Of a DNA stretch of 64,000 nt, positions 46,915 through 59,701 are shown piece by piece. Below the pieces are notes generated by a model. That model was not told the DNA's origin and ran no database searches. It worked only from the letters and a program-made list of their open reading frames with translations. The DNA comes from Gymnogyps californianus (taxonomy: Eukaryota; Chordata; Aves; Accipitriformes; Cathartidae): contig NC_059475.1 in NCBI RefSeq assembly GCF_018139145.2, forward strand, positions 19,782,937-19,846,936, read 5' to 3'. A program made the translations under genes and the position numbers. Each line of letters begins with the position of its first letter. The first letter of the stretch is position 1.

Positions 46915-49900
46915 GTAAATGCACCAAAGAGTGCTATTCTCTGAAGAGCAGCTGATTTAAAACCTCTTTTTCGCAGAGCTACTCCTTAAAGCCTTCACAC
47001 TCTCCTGTTTGCTTACGCTAGGGTCAAAAAGGTTTTCATCATCTCCTAGAAATAACCTTGTACAGCACAACTGAGTCTGTGGCCTTTTGGCACCAGGAGA
47101 AAGGGGAAGCAGGCATCGGCCTTTGGTCTCCTGTCACTTGTGTTTGCAGCTGTGGTACCAGCATGAAGTCCCCCACCACCTGTGTCTCCCCTGTTTCTAG
47201 CCAGCTACATAAAGCCTTTTTTATTAATGTGTTATCTTGCATGAATTAATCAGTCTTGATGCAGAAGTAGCCTTGGACTTCTAAGAGCACAGATGATATT
47301 AAACAAGACCACTTCTCTCATGCAGGCTGCGAGGAGTTCAGTGTCTACATGCAGTCCTATTAAAAGCACATTGGCCTCAACTTGAATAACCTGTGTACAA
47401 GTTTATAAGATGGATAGTTTTTCCCCTAATTGAAGCACTGCTTGAAGCTCTAGACATATGATTCCTACTGGCTTTGACCAGAGAAGGGTAAGTAAAACTC
47501 AGCACCTATTTGTGGAGGATAGCTGGCAAATGCTCCTCCAGGTCATTCTGTTTCCTGCTAACCTCAATTTTGTTTCTTCCTCAAAATATTTTTAGAATAG
47601 CAGGAATTTTTCAATATGCCTTTATTCTAATTGTATATTTGATTTAAATGAAAACTCACAAAACATCCCCAGCTGTCTCTCTGCCTTCAAGTTTTTCAGA
47701 AAATGATCTTTCTGAAAATGAAATGCTGCACCACAGTGATTCATCACGTCTCCTGACAAATGATCCCACCCAGCATTCACCAATCTGTCAGCTTCTCGTT
47801 TGTCTCTGTGCTACCAGTCCTCAGCCAGGCAAAATGTCTATCACAAAACAGGGACTGTAAGTACTATATTAAATATTCTGCAATTTGAATTTGCTGTGTT
47901 CTCCCATACGCAAGCCAGGCCCTTTACAAAGCACAACTCTATCTAGTGAAGGAGCACAATGAAGCATAATAAAAACTCTCAGCAGGCAAACCATTACTCT
48001 AAATGAGATGCCTATTTTTAGTCATGTGGAATACCAGAGATTTCCTTAGAAGAAAGAGTTTCTGAAAGGTTAGGCAGTAAGAACCTTTTATCAGTCTGGA
48101 AATGAAGCAGAGAAAAATTCTTTTCCTCCTTGGGATTCATTGGTCAACAGATGAGAGGTGTAAGCTTCAAGCTGGCACCCCATCCATGTCAATTCCTATG
48201 ACTTCTGGCTTCAGACACATTGGAGGGTTGCTCATGCTTATTAGTGCCATCAGATTTCAGTGGTGTTTCTACTAACGTAAGTTAAATGTGTCCTGTTGCT
48301 TAGTGTGGTAATCCACTACAATCCACGACTGCAAGAGAACCACTTCTTAGAGAGGGGCATGCATATTACTAGCACTTTATCTAAGGTAAGATCCTGTTCC
48401 CACCACAATGACCACAAATACTTTCTCACTGACTTCCATTAGGCCCTAATTTGGCTCTTAAATCTCTCATTGTCCTATTAAAAAAGACTTTCTAAAAAAC
48501 CTATACTACTCTAAGGTAGACAAGTCATGTGCAGAGAGTTTCAGGCAATGAAGGAAACTCAGTATTTGAACTAGAGAAGAGAAAGCTACAAGAGATGCAG
48601 CAGAACTGGAGAGAAACTGCCACAAAGGTCAGGAAAAGTGGCTGGAAGCAGCTGATGCAGTGAGAGAGAATGGTCAGGGATCTATCTGAGCCTTGTCTAA
48701 ATCACAGCTGTGACAAAACATCCCTTAAAAAAATCTTACTTAAGCCTGCATATAAATTCAGGCCAAATTAAGAAGTGGTTCCTTCTTAATCTGTATTCCC
48801 TTGAGACAGCTACTTAAGCTGTAGCAATTTACATGTAAGGTTTGTTTTACTGTCAGCTTTGTCCCCTCATTGCTTCCGAAATCCGGAGCCTCCAAGCAGA
48901 ATTGTGGCTGGCTGGCTGACAAGCCCAGCCGCAGAAGCCAGCATCCTTCAAGAGGACCAAGAGCTGTCAGACTCCACCTTGCTTCCTTGAATAAGACAAC
49001 CTAGGAATAATTGAGGCTGAGATAAAAATGTGTAATAGCAGCAACAACAAAAACCTTGCTTAGCACACACAGACACGCTGAAAGCACTACATAAACATTC
49101 TGTGCTGCAAAAACGCAGCGAGGCTCGTAATTATTTCCATCTCTGTATTACAGATGGGGGATTGCAGTAGCCTTCTCAGTTCCTGGGGATGGTTTGACAG
49201 GTCTCTCACTCTGTGTCTAAATGAAAGGCTTTGGAGTTTATCTACTTACTGTTAAGGCACAAAACGGAACACAAGTACTGCTCCCTGAGAAGCTCAGTCC
49301 TGTAATTTTGCTGCTGATAAGGAGGAGAAAGTGCTTTGGAGCAAAACTTCGTGGGCAAACAAGAAAGTTGTATCTGTGCAGAACACAGGTATTATCAATA
49401 TATACAGCTAATATGATGCAAGTCTTTGATTAAACTGAAGATATACCAATACTGAAGAGACAAAGTCCTTCCACTGTCCCAGCACACTGAGAGGGAAGAT
49501 GGCTTTGCTGTAATCCTCTCTGGAAGAAAGGCCAAAAGAAGGCTCTTGGGGAGATCCTTATTAACTCCTTTGCAACTGGCTGACAGCGTGAGATGTCACT
49601 TAGATTCTGACATAGCCTTTAGGCAAAGGCCAGAGGATGCCAGCAGTGTCCCCAGATTTCTAACCTGCAGGTAAATGGAGACTTTTAATTTCAAGCCTCA
49701 GTGCTTCCTTACCACATCATGAACAAAAATTCCACCCAACAAGCCCCGAAACTGGACAAAGCCTCTCAGCAGTGTTTCAATATAGGTAAGTAAATATTCC
49801 TGACCTTTCTGGTGATTGCTTCCCCTACCTCTCTGCCTCTCCACCATAACAGTAGAGGCTGTAAGGAAATGACAAAATATCCAATAGATTCCCACAGGGC

Positions 49901-52785
49901 AAAACTTTTAATTTAATGCCTTGATAATCATTCTCTACAAATAGCAGGGAGCGGGAAATCGAACGTAAACAGAAAGTGCCTAATCTATAAGGTCATTTGT
50001 GGGAGGCCTCTTGCCTGCTAAGAAGAGATGAGATTGATTGTACCAACAGGTAAGGCTTGTTTTAAATGAGATGTCCCCAAGCCTGTCTATAAGAAGCTGA
50101 GAGCAGTACGTGCTCTCCTCACCACTGAAATCTTATACCATCTGCCTATAAATAGAAATCTTGTAAGATTTTAGTAAGTAGGAGACATAGCATGAATTTT
50201 GCTGATGTTTGGCAGTTAAGGAACAATATACTAATTTCTTGTCAGTGTCATCAGTGTTACACAGCATCTGCACAGGACGCTTTACTCAGCTCTGGGGAAT
50301 TCCCTCTTCCTCACTTCCTCCCCAAATGTGAAACAACTCCAGGACTTAACATTTTTTTTGTAATTGCTTCCTTAAACACAGCAAACCACTTGCTTAGTGA
50401 ATTTTCTTTTCCTAGTTTGACTGCAAAAGTCTATGTCAGGAGTCAAACATTTTATGGATCTTCCAAACTTCAATAAGTTAGTTGAAATGCTTATTGGTTC
50501 TAGCAGTGTTTGATACCAAGAGAGATGCACTGGCACTGGCTGTGTAACTTCAGAGGAAAAGCAGAGAATACAGGAACAGAAGATCATAGGAAATGGTCTG
50601 GGAGTGGGAAGAAGAATGAACATTTCTGAAACGTGCTGGCTTGGGTCAACTGAGGTGAGACCTTTCAGCTGTGCCATAGGCTTCCTACATAGTCTTGAAA
50701 AGCCACTGTTTCTCTTGTGTTTCAGTTCTCTATTTGTAAAACAGGAATAACCTGACTCCACTCATGCCATAAAATTAATACTATAATTTGGAGTAGGTAT
50801 TTGAATACCAAAACCAACCTGGGACACGAAGCCCTGTACAGAATTTGAGACAAGGAATGGAGTTACTAACCTAAGAGGGTCAGTAAGCCTCCTGGCTCTG
50901 AGAGGGTAAAACTGAGGTTCATCAGGAAGCAAAAGGAAGGACAAGTACACCTTGCATTGGCCTGGAGCAGGCAGCTGGTGAAACTATAAAAGAAAGAGTC
51001 TCCCACCATGCGCTCTGACAAGAACCAAGAAGTTGCAATAGTTTTTATAACAATAAGAAAGTCAAAGAACTTGGGTTTTTCCAATCAGTTTTTCCTGCGT
51101 CCATGGATTGGGCATACAATTAATTGCAGTTTCAGTCACCGTCTTCCGCCCACAAGCACCTGCTTGTGCTCAAAAGCAGGCATCAAGGCACCTGACGCAG
51201 CAGACAGCTGAGGCTGCAAGAAAGGAGCCGCTGAAACATTCCCATACTATTCATACTATTAAAATGCCAATGAATCCCAACAGCAGCTTTAGTGCCGCTT
51301 TGTTTTAAACAAGACATCACAAGTATGACAAGTCACTAGGCTCTGCAATTCAAAATTTTTCATGCAAGAGCAAATTCAAATGTTTTCAGCAAACTGCACC
51401 TGATTTTGTCCAAATGATTCCTTTAAAGTTCAAGGGGGAGACAGGCATTTTATCATTGTTCCATATAAAGTGAATGTTTAGCTTCCTATCATTGCTGGTA
51501 TAAGGGGAAAGTACCCCTTTTCTGTAGCCAGAGAGGCCACTGCCATCTAATCTGTTCTTATGCACAGCAACAGCTGAATAACTTGTGCATCAAGTCCCCA
51601 AGCTTGTTTAAATAAAGTACATCACAACTAGCTCAGAGATATGGGCTCAAAATGTTAAGGTGCAGCTATGCCCATTCTTTGCTTGCATACAGAATAGAGC
51701 CAATAGCACAGCTGACTGCTTATTTAAGAGGATGCGTACATCCAGTGCTCTGTCTTGTATGGCACCCTGTGCACAGGCACTTCCCAATGAGATAGTCCTA
51801 GACCTTCTTAAAGAAACCCAAATCTTTTTTCTTTTTAGTGAACCTAGGAATAAAAACTTTAAACATGACTTCTTGGCTTGCTGCTTCTTGTTTCAAAGGA
51901 GTTTGAACGCTGCAGCAATCATGGGGAAAGGGCTGGGTAAGACTAGGCAGGTACATCAAATCAATTACATACACAAAAGGCTGACACTGCAAATTAATTA
52001 CCAGGATATTAAGTCAATTCTTCTTGGGCATTATGCATTTTAAGTGACAAAAGCCTCAGCAGCATGTTGGAGGAATTTCAGGTGAGTGAACACTAAGTGC
52101 ATGTTTTTTGTGACATACCTAATTATTTGTACAGCATTCAGGATACATCTTATGCTGATTTGTAGAAGGAACCTTTTGTTTACATATAAATAAGCTCTTC
52201 TTCAGATTGTTAAGCTGGTTGGGAAAAAGTGATACTAACGTCCTCAATAGCAGTGACACCAGCAAAGCTGGGTGTCATCGTGACCTAACATTGCCATTTC
52301 TTTTCCACAATGAAACTCCCTTTGTAGTAGGTTTTCTCCATATACTTGCTCCAAAGATGACTGACACAAAAGAGCTTCTATCCCCTTTCTCTAGTTACAT
52401 ATCCCACCAACTGCTGCTCTCAGCAATACTCCTCTGTCTTCACACATCTTGTGTCCCATAGATCTCACAACCTATCCTCAAAGCCCTCACCTCCTTCCTC
52501 TGCCATCCCTCCTACTCACTCAAATTGTCTTTCCCCAGACATGGGCCTGTAAGAGTCATTCCTTTGCTCCATGTCCCAGTAAACAGTAATTTTGCCTTGA
52601 TCTCTAGTGGCGACAGGACCACACCTGTGCCAGGGTGCAAAGACTCCTCTGAGCTATGCTCATGTATTGAAATCCCATGTACACTGAATTCAGGCCAGCA
52701 GAAAAGAGAAATGCCCATTCTTTCAAAACCTGTGCTTACGTTGAGAATATTCCCAGGATATCTGTATTCAGCCTCTTTGCCTTTT

Positions 52786-52807
52786 AAAAAAAAAAAAAAA
52801 AAAAAAA
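52786..52807. repeat. poly-A tract (22 A)
   Basis: This is a pure run of 22 A. It could mark the tail of a retroposed copy lying to its left (about 52500-52785), but I could not identify a parent gene or a flanking duplication. Confidence 0.8.
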
Positions 52808-53933
52808 GACAATCACTTTCATTTGTCCTCAACAACCATCAGTATAACCTCAGATAAGTAAATTAGGAAGGATGTTAATTAACATGATACATGCTGTTGA
52901 GCCTTTGCCAAGAGACATGAAAGGTGGGTTGCATTTGTGTTTCAAGTGCTAACAACCTGTTATCTCCATCTATACAGACCAAAAAAAAAGTGCAACCCCA
53001 CCACCACCACCTAGGGATGCACATGTCAATAGAGTCTGAGATCCAATGAGCTGCCACAAAGGCTTCAGGACGTGCAGAGGCAAGTCAAAGCAGGGGGACA
53101 AGCCACTTTCCTTGTAGGAACTAATGACCATTGTGTGATTATATATTAGGTGGAACAGTGACATTGGACACAGACTCCTTTGCAGATACTGTGAGCTGGG
53201 AAAGGGGAAGCCAGCAGTTTACTTAGAGAGATGAAGGACTTGGCCATTTGCCCACTAAGCTATTTGCTGCAGCCATCCCATGGGATCAACCTTTGCTTCA
53301 ATTATTTACAATACTCATTTACTTAGTTTAAAGGTGAATAAGAAAGCTTTCAAGTGAGAGAGAGCACTACTAAAATAGCAGGGGAGGAGGGATAGCAAAG
53401 GCAAACCATACTCTATGCTCCCACTGTGGTAAGAGAAGAGAAGAGACTCGTTCGAGTCCCACAAACCATGTGTGTGGGCTATCTGCAAATCCATTTATCC
53501 AAGTAACTTAAGTTCATTTCCTCTTAAATTCATGACTTTGGTAGGAAAATATAAGCCAAAATACAGAATTTGTCCACTGCCGTAAGGTAAATACATCTCT
53601 GCAAAAGTCAAAACAATTACACCCTAACTAGATCAGGCCTCTGGTGGCACCTGAACCTTGCTGGGGGTCATGGGAAAGGCATGCAAGCTCCCCATGGTTA
53701 ATCACAGGCATTGGCATTGCCACCTCTTGGTGGCAGAGCTGCTCTGCTGAACACAGCGTTGTCAGCTCCAGCAGCAAGTAGTAACAACAAGGGTAAGCTG
53801 TAAACTAAGTGGGGGAGAGGGCTGGTTAAATCATGTCCTCAGGGGAAGAAATTTTCCTGATTCCTTAGAACAAGGGGAACAAATGTCTGCTGATAAGCCA
53901 CCTTTCTCTGTGCTGGAACTAAAAGACCCATTA

Positions 53934-53970
53934 AAAACCAAACCAAACCAAACTAAACCAAACCAAACCA
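53934..53970. repeat. (AAACC)n minisatellite-like tract, about 7 units
   Basis: These are repeated aaacc units with one aaact variant. The tract is imperfect and is not the telomere repeat. Confidence 0.8.
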
Positions 53971-56900
53971 GCCCACTGAAGGATTACTCTGCCTGGAGAA
54001 ACTTGCCTGGAAAGAGCGATTCTGTGGAAACAGACCAAAGAAGCTGAGTCTTCCTAGATCCAGGGAACATTAATCCTTAGGGGAAAGTGAGATTTGCACA
54101 CAGCCTACTTTATTATTCTTAACATATACTTTGTCTGAAATTAACTCATTTTAAATAAATAATGCTGTGAGGAGAACTACCATTATCCTTGGAGGGAACA
54201 GACCAGCAGGCGAAGTCAGGCTGACTACAGCAAGCTTTATGCCTACCATGGGGTGATCTCTGCTCAGCCTGAAAGTGGGAGAAGTGCAGAATGCACCCCC
54301 AGAGAGGGAGGGCAGCACAAATCGTAGATCCAGGGAAGAGACAGAGGCATTTGGAGGAACATCCAGCTACTTCGCAGAAACTCAGGAAGAGTTGCCTGGC
54401 TTTATTTTGAAGAAAACGGAACAGGATCTCAATATCGTCCTGGCTAAAAACCAGAGAAGGTAATTACCTCCTTACCTATATTTTCTTCCTTGAAAATATG
54501 TTCTTTTCTTCCAATCACATAGACATGTACTTGCAAGAATCACAGGTTATGCTAAATGCCAGCTCCTCAGCTAGCAGAAATCTGCCTGGCTCCACTAAAA
54601 TCAATGGAGTTGCTCACATTTCTAACAACTTGGCATCGTCATGTGGTGTCTCCAGTGGCTCAAAACCATGTTTCTATTAGGGTACATGCAAGCCTGTAAA
54701 CCATTCCCTCTCCAAAACAACATCTCTGACACCATGGGAGTTCTGACCTTCAGCAACTGGAAATACTGTTTTTAATCCTCAGGTAAGCTTTTCAGTGGAG
54801 ATATTATAAACTGGTAAATAAAATGTCTTGGAAAGCTAATAGATAACAAAAGCAACAGTACTGAATAACTGCTATTAAATGCCTCCCTTGTTTTAATGAA
54901 ACAAACAATTTCAGCTCTTCACCGCACATCATCAAAACCAGATTTTATCGTGAATGGAATTATTTGGGACTCAGTCACTGCAAATGAATAAACTACATGG
55001 AGATTGCTTTCCATAATAACAGAAAACAAGCAAATAAACAAACTGCCAGTCACACTTATATGGCACAAAATGCAAGTTTCCAACACCCTCTCTACTTCTA
55101 ATAATGTCAGAAAAAAGCCACATTTCTCATTGGAAGTCACACAGCTTGAATGTAGAAGGAAACACGGTTGTTTTCCCATATGTTAAACAGAGCTAAGTGA
55201 CAGTACCTTCACTGAGTGAGGTGCTGGAGGACTGCAATATTTCCATACAGAAAAGAATTATATATGCTGTTTTTTCACATAAAAAGTGGCATTTACCAAA
55301 TGAACAGCAGATACCCTGCTAAATGGCAGCAAAGCTGATGAAAGGAGAAACTGCAAATCTTGAAGAAAGGTTCACCTCAAACTGCTTCTACTTGGGGAGC
55401 CCTCCTATATCCCAGAACATGATACGTGCACATCCCGGCTGCCAAACCCAGCTGCAAATTGGCAAGAGGTTTGGCTCCCCTCTCAGACCCCATCGGGGTG
55501 AGCAGTGGAGGACAGCATCAGCACCACCGCTCTGTGGCAGATGCAGTGTTTCAAACCACCCAGGGCACATGCCAACTTCTTTTGTAGTTGCATTGTCATG
55601 TAAACGGTGACACACAGCCTGTACATCTAGATATCAGTGGCCATCCACTCCCCATTGACAGTTAGGGGAGTCAGGAGAGACCAAGGAGTCTCAGCTCCTC
55701 AACTACCTGGTGGTCCCAAATGAAGGGAAAGGACACTCGGGGTGCCAACTGGAAAAGTCAACAAAATGCACATACTGTTCATGTGAGCAGCAAGGGACCC
55801 AATAGAGATTATGATTTGAGCTACCCTCACCTAACCCTATAAAAACTAACATACTAGTAAGCATTTAGAGATCATATACCACATGTAGCTGGACTAGAGG
55901 TAAGCAGACTCCCCAATGAAAGGGGATGCCCATGTCGTGACAGAGATGAGTCCCATTCCAAATCCAAAGGAGCCACTGTTTAGGAAAAAGGAAGGAAATT
56001 TGCAGAATTGGTCCCTCTCAGCCTGCTTCCCTCACAAGAACTGAACAAGGTCATATCTAAAAGTATATAGAGAACTGTCTACAATAATCTAGACTCAATC
56101 AAGTAACTGCTGGCCACACCACCATCTCCTTCAGATGGCAATCACTTTTAATCAGTTCTAAGCACAAGCTGTATCTTAATCAAGATCCTTAAAGGGCTTA
56201 TCTCCACTGGGTAATTTCACCTTGACTTAATTGACTGCCCATCACCTAGAGGTCACTGACACATTTGTAAAGGTTAGTTTGGACAATCTCCAAACACCTC
56301 TGGTTTGCCTCTGAGATCAAACTACGGTAATATTAGCTTGGCTGAAACATGTAGCTAGTGTCCACAATTGCCTTTAAAAATCTGCAAATCATCTCAAGCT
56401 TACTGTCAATCAACTACAGCTCAACCCTCCTCCCGTAGTCAGTACAAGCCTATGGTATGGGCTGTATCCTGTTACCAACCTGCTATGCTAATCCATCTCT
56501 CTTCCACAAAACCTCAAGTCTTAAAAGCTTTCTGTCAGGAACAAAAACATTGTTGGGGTTTTTTTGGTTTTTTTTTTTTTTTATTTTGGTTGTAGTTTAC
56601 CCCTACTCTGCTTTCATGCGATTGACTTCACCCAGTATACAAACCTTCTAGAAGAGGCGCTGTTGTTTCAAAAAGGTAGTGTTTGAGCTAAGGACCCGAA
56701 ACAAGTTTCTGCTGTATGCAAGCTCCCCTCTAGAAATGGCATCAAGGTCCTGGAAGTAATCCAGGCAGACTGAGCAATCGTCAATGATGATCTAGTTTAT
56801 TCGGAAACAGTCTCTGTCAGAAGGGTGAGTTATCCCTTGGAGAGGAGCAGAAATGAAAGTGAAAGCTTAAATCTGCCCCTTATGACAATGGTCTCAAGAA

Positions 56901-57349
56901 CACCTCTGAGGATGGTCCTCAGCTGCCTCTGGCTTGTTTTGTATTTATTGCTTGTGCTTCTACCTTTCAAAATGAGCCCCTCTTTCCTAATTAAGAGATC
57001 AACTTTTTGCCAAAGAGAAGCATTGATGCCAAGTCTCTTCGTAAAGCTGGAAGCTGTCTTCTCCCTCTCACCTCCCTTGGATGCTCTGGTGTCTAATAAT
57101 ACTGGTTGAGCTAGCTCCGAGACCTTTTTCTCCATGGGACATTCATCTGGGTCTCTCCACCTATCTAAACTTACTGCTTTTGACACCTCTAGAGAGCTCA
57201 AATTTGACTGAAATTTGAAGTATAAAAATCACTGCTAATGAAATTTTGTAGATAACACACAAAACTTGCTATGCATTAAAGAATCTGCTGGTATCACTTG
57301 GTCTGCTTGGTTACAGAGCCTCGTGGCTTATCCAGCCAAATACCAGAAC

Positions 57350-58050
57350 AGATGTTTAGGAACAAAGATGAGAGGTCACACTACAAGACTGGAAACCATA
57401 TTCGGGAAAGCAGGAAATCTGTGGAAGGACCGAGGAAATGGAGATGGGCATGCTCTGAGGGCAACACTTCCAACTTACAGAGGAAACAGAGTCATGGGTA
57501 TATTCAACATAAGCTGTATAAAGGTTGAGTTGTATCATTATCTCTACTCTGCAGAACTGATATCCATGTTTTCAGAAATCTACTGAAAATTTGAAAAGAT
57601 TTTAGAGAAGACCTACAAGAAAAGCCAATCACTGAGAAGCATGCTTTACTTCACATGACTAACACTCTTGGATAAACTAAGTAGAGTGACAAGGTTAAAA
57701 AGCAGCCTAATTGCAGTCTTCAGGTACCTACATGGAGAAGCAATTCTCAACAGTAGACAGCACTTTAATTTACCAGAAAAAGACATAATGAGAGTTAATG
57801 GTTAGAAGTTTAAGCTGGACAAATACAAGATAGAAACAAGGCATAATTTTAACTGTAAAGAAAAAAAAAAATCCTTGGAACAAATTTTTGAGGAATGAGG
57901 TGCAGTCAATGATGCCTTTAAATCAAGGCTCAAGAATTTTGCAAAGTTATAACTCAGATGTAATTAGTTTGATGACAAGAATACTGATTGAAATGCTGTG
58001 GACCATAGATAACCTTAACCATTTCATCTGGTCTTCAAATTTATAAATCT
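57350..58050 (+). mobile_element. ancient CR1-like LINE, 3' end of ORF2 and 3' untranslated region
   Basis: About 700 bases follow the 3' portion of old amniote CR1-type LINEs in order. Landmarks are 'ttaggaacaaag…' near 57357, 'tttagagaagacctacaag' near 57600, 'ggttagaagtttaagctgga' near 57800, 'ccttggaacaa' near 57873, 'aaatcaaggctc' near 57920, then 'tgaaatgctgtgg' and 'ggtcttcaaatttataaatc' at about 58030-58049, which correspond to the family's terminal motifs. It is heavily diverged and has no usable reading frame. The family name is from memory; the exact subfamily is unknown. Confidence 0.75.
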
Positions 58051-59093
58051 TTCCAGAAAGCTACAAGGTTTTACAAGGATAGGGACTTTGTTATTCATGC
58101 CAGATTATGTCACCTATGTGCTGCACCTTGAACTTTGCTTCAAATCCATCCTGAAAGAAAAGTTGACATAAAACATATCAGTCTGTTTAGCACATCTCAT
58201 CTTGGAGACTCAGGCATTCCTCCTTTTAAACTGGTACTGGTGATTTTGGGGCACAAATTCTTCTAGATCACAGCTCAAGTTCTCTGAATGAGCTCCCTGT
58301 CTGCCAAATCCACATCTCCTCGCCCATCAGAAGTGCTGGTCCCAGTATTGCATGGGCTGCTGCTGACTGTATGACAGAGCAGGGGTCCTCTGGGAAATGT
58401 GTGAGGCCAGCTGCCCCACAGTCACCATCCACATGCAAGCTCATTTGCCCTGCAGCACATTCACAGCATTCATCTTAGAGGCTGCTTTTACCTGGCTTCA
58501 CATGGTGCAGTGTGAGAGCCTGCACGCAGTCATCACCCAGTACTGTGGCTGCACAGGAGAGGAGAAGCCTAAGGAGTCACAGGTGAGCAGCTCTAAGCTG
58601 TGCTGCCTTAACTTCCTTGGTACAGGCAAACACATTTTATTCCTTCTGACATAAAGTCAGGACTCCTAGATAAACAGGAGAAAGTGCCTTCAATATAACT
58701 TTCAGTAATCAACGCCACATGATTATTTTGTCAGTCCAAACAGTTGAGTCCTTTTGGTTCCTTTAATTTCGTTAGTAGTAACACCGCCTCTGTCCCTTAC
58801 CTGCCGTCTCAGATACTTCCCTGAGATATCGCAGCAGTGGCTTGTCAGGGTGCAGCATCGCCAGGTCCATCTCCAATCTATATCCCATTAATACTCATGA
58901 AGTCAGGGCATCTAGCCTGAATCCCAATCTACACAGACAGGGCTGTGTTGAACACAGAGCACAGCAGCAAAGGCCACTTTACAGCCAGTCACTGTGCCGT
59001 TTGCTGCAGTCACTCACTATTGGTGCTTTAGTTTTGCAGTGTGTTTCTTCTAGAGAAGGACCCTGTGTACAGCCCTGCTATTCAGAATCTTAT

Positions 59094-59696
59094 TGTCCTG
59101 GTTTCGGCTGGGACAGAGTTAACTTTCTTTTTAGTAGCTGGTACAGTGCTGTGTTTTGGATTTAGTGTGAGAATAATGTTGATAACACACTGATGTTTTA
59201 GTTGTTGCTAAGTAGCGCTTATCTTAAGCCAAGGACTTTTCAGTCTCCCATGCTCTGCCAGCAAGCAGGTGTGCAAGAAGCTGGGAGGGAGCAGAGCCAG
59301 GGCAGCTGACCTGAACTAGCCAAAGGGGTATTCCATACCATGGAACATCATGCCCAGTATATAAACAGGGGGGAGCTGGCTGGGCGGCACGGATCGCGGT
59401 TCGGGAACTAACTGGGCATCGGTCAGCGGGTGGTGAGCAATTGCATTGTGCATGACTGTTTTTTTTCCCCTCCCCCCCCCCTTTGTTTTTGTTGCATTCC
59501 TTTTCATTACTATTATTATTATATTTCATTATTACTATTGTTAGTATTATATTTTACTTTAGTTATTAAACTGTTCTCATCTCAACCCACGAGTTTTACT
59601 TTTTTTCCATTGCTTTCCTCCTCCTCATCCCACTGGGAGGGGGAGGGGGAAACGGCTGCGTGGTGCTGAGTTGCCGACTGGGGTTAAACCACGACA
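59094..59696 (+). mobile_element. solo LTR of the same ERVL-like family, copy 3
   Basis: This is a 603-base LTR that starts TGTCCTGG and ends CACGACA, flanked by the exact 5-bp repeat CTTAT (59089-59093 and 59697-59701). It contains a TATATAA box (59358 on), a C/T-rich and (ATT)n-rich region, and ATTAAA at 59565-59570. It is nearly identical to copy 1 through most of its length. It lies inside the TSPAN4 long intron, antisense to that gene. No gag, pol or env sequence is next to it. Open frames of 60-100 codons on both strands within it are chance. Confidence 0.9.
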
Positions 59697-59701
59697 CTTA
59701 T

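Larger units (their letters stand above)
43603..59093 (-). other. TSPAN4 long intron, left part
   Basis: This is intronic sequence with microsatellites, two short tandem duplications (46481-46510 and 46869-46914), a poly-A tract (52786-52807), an (AAACC)n tract (53934-53970) and an old LINE fragment (about 57350-58050), each listed separately. Open frames up to 129 codons (50372-50761, -) have no recognisable domain. The missing TSPAN4 5' exons were not seen. Confidence 0.6.

Noticed and set aside
50230..50265. Complement reads …DDTDK, resembling the YTDK end of the missing TSPAN4 exon
   Set aside because: No GT donor follows, and the residues before it are not the hydrophobic helix 3 that should precede YTDK.
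58397..58654. 85-codon open frame followed by an internal gtgagc donor-like site
   Set aside because: No convincing acceptor or recognised protein was found, and it is on the strand opposite to TSPAN4.
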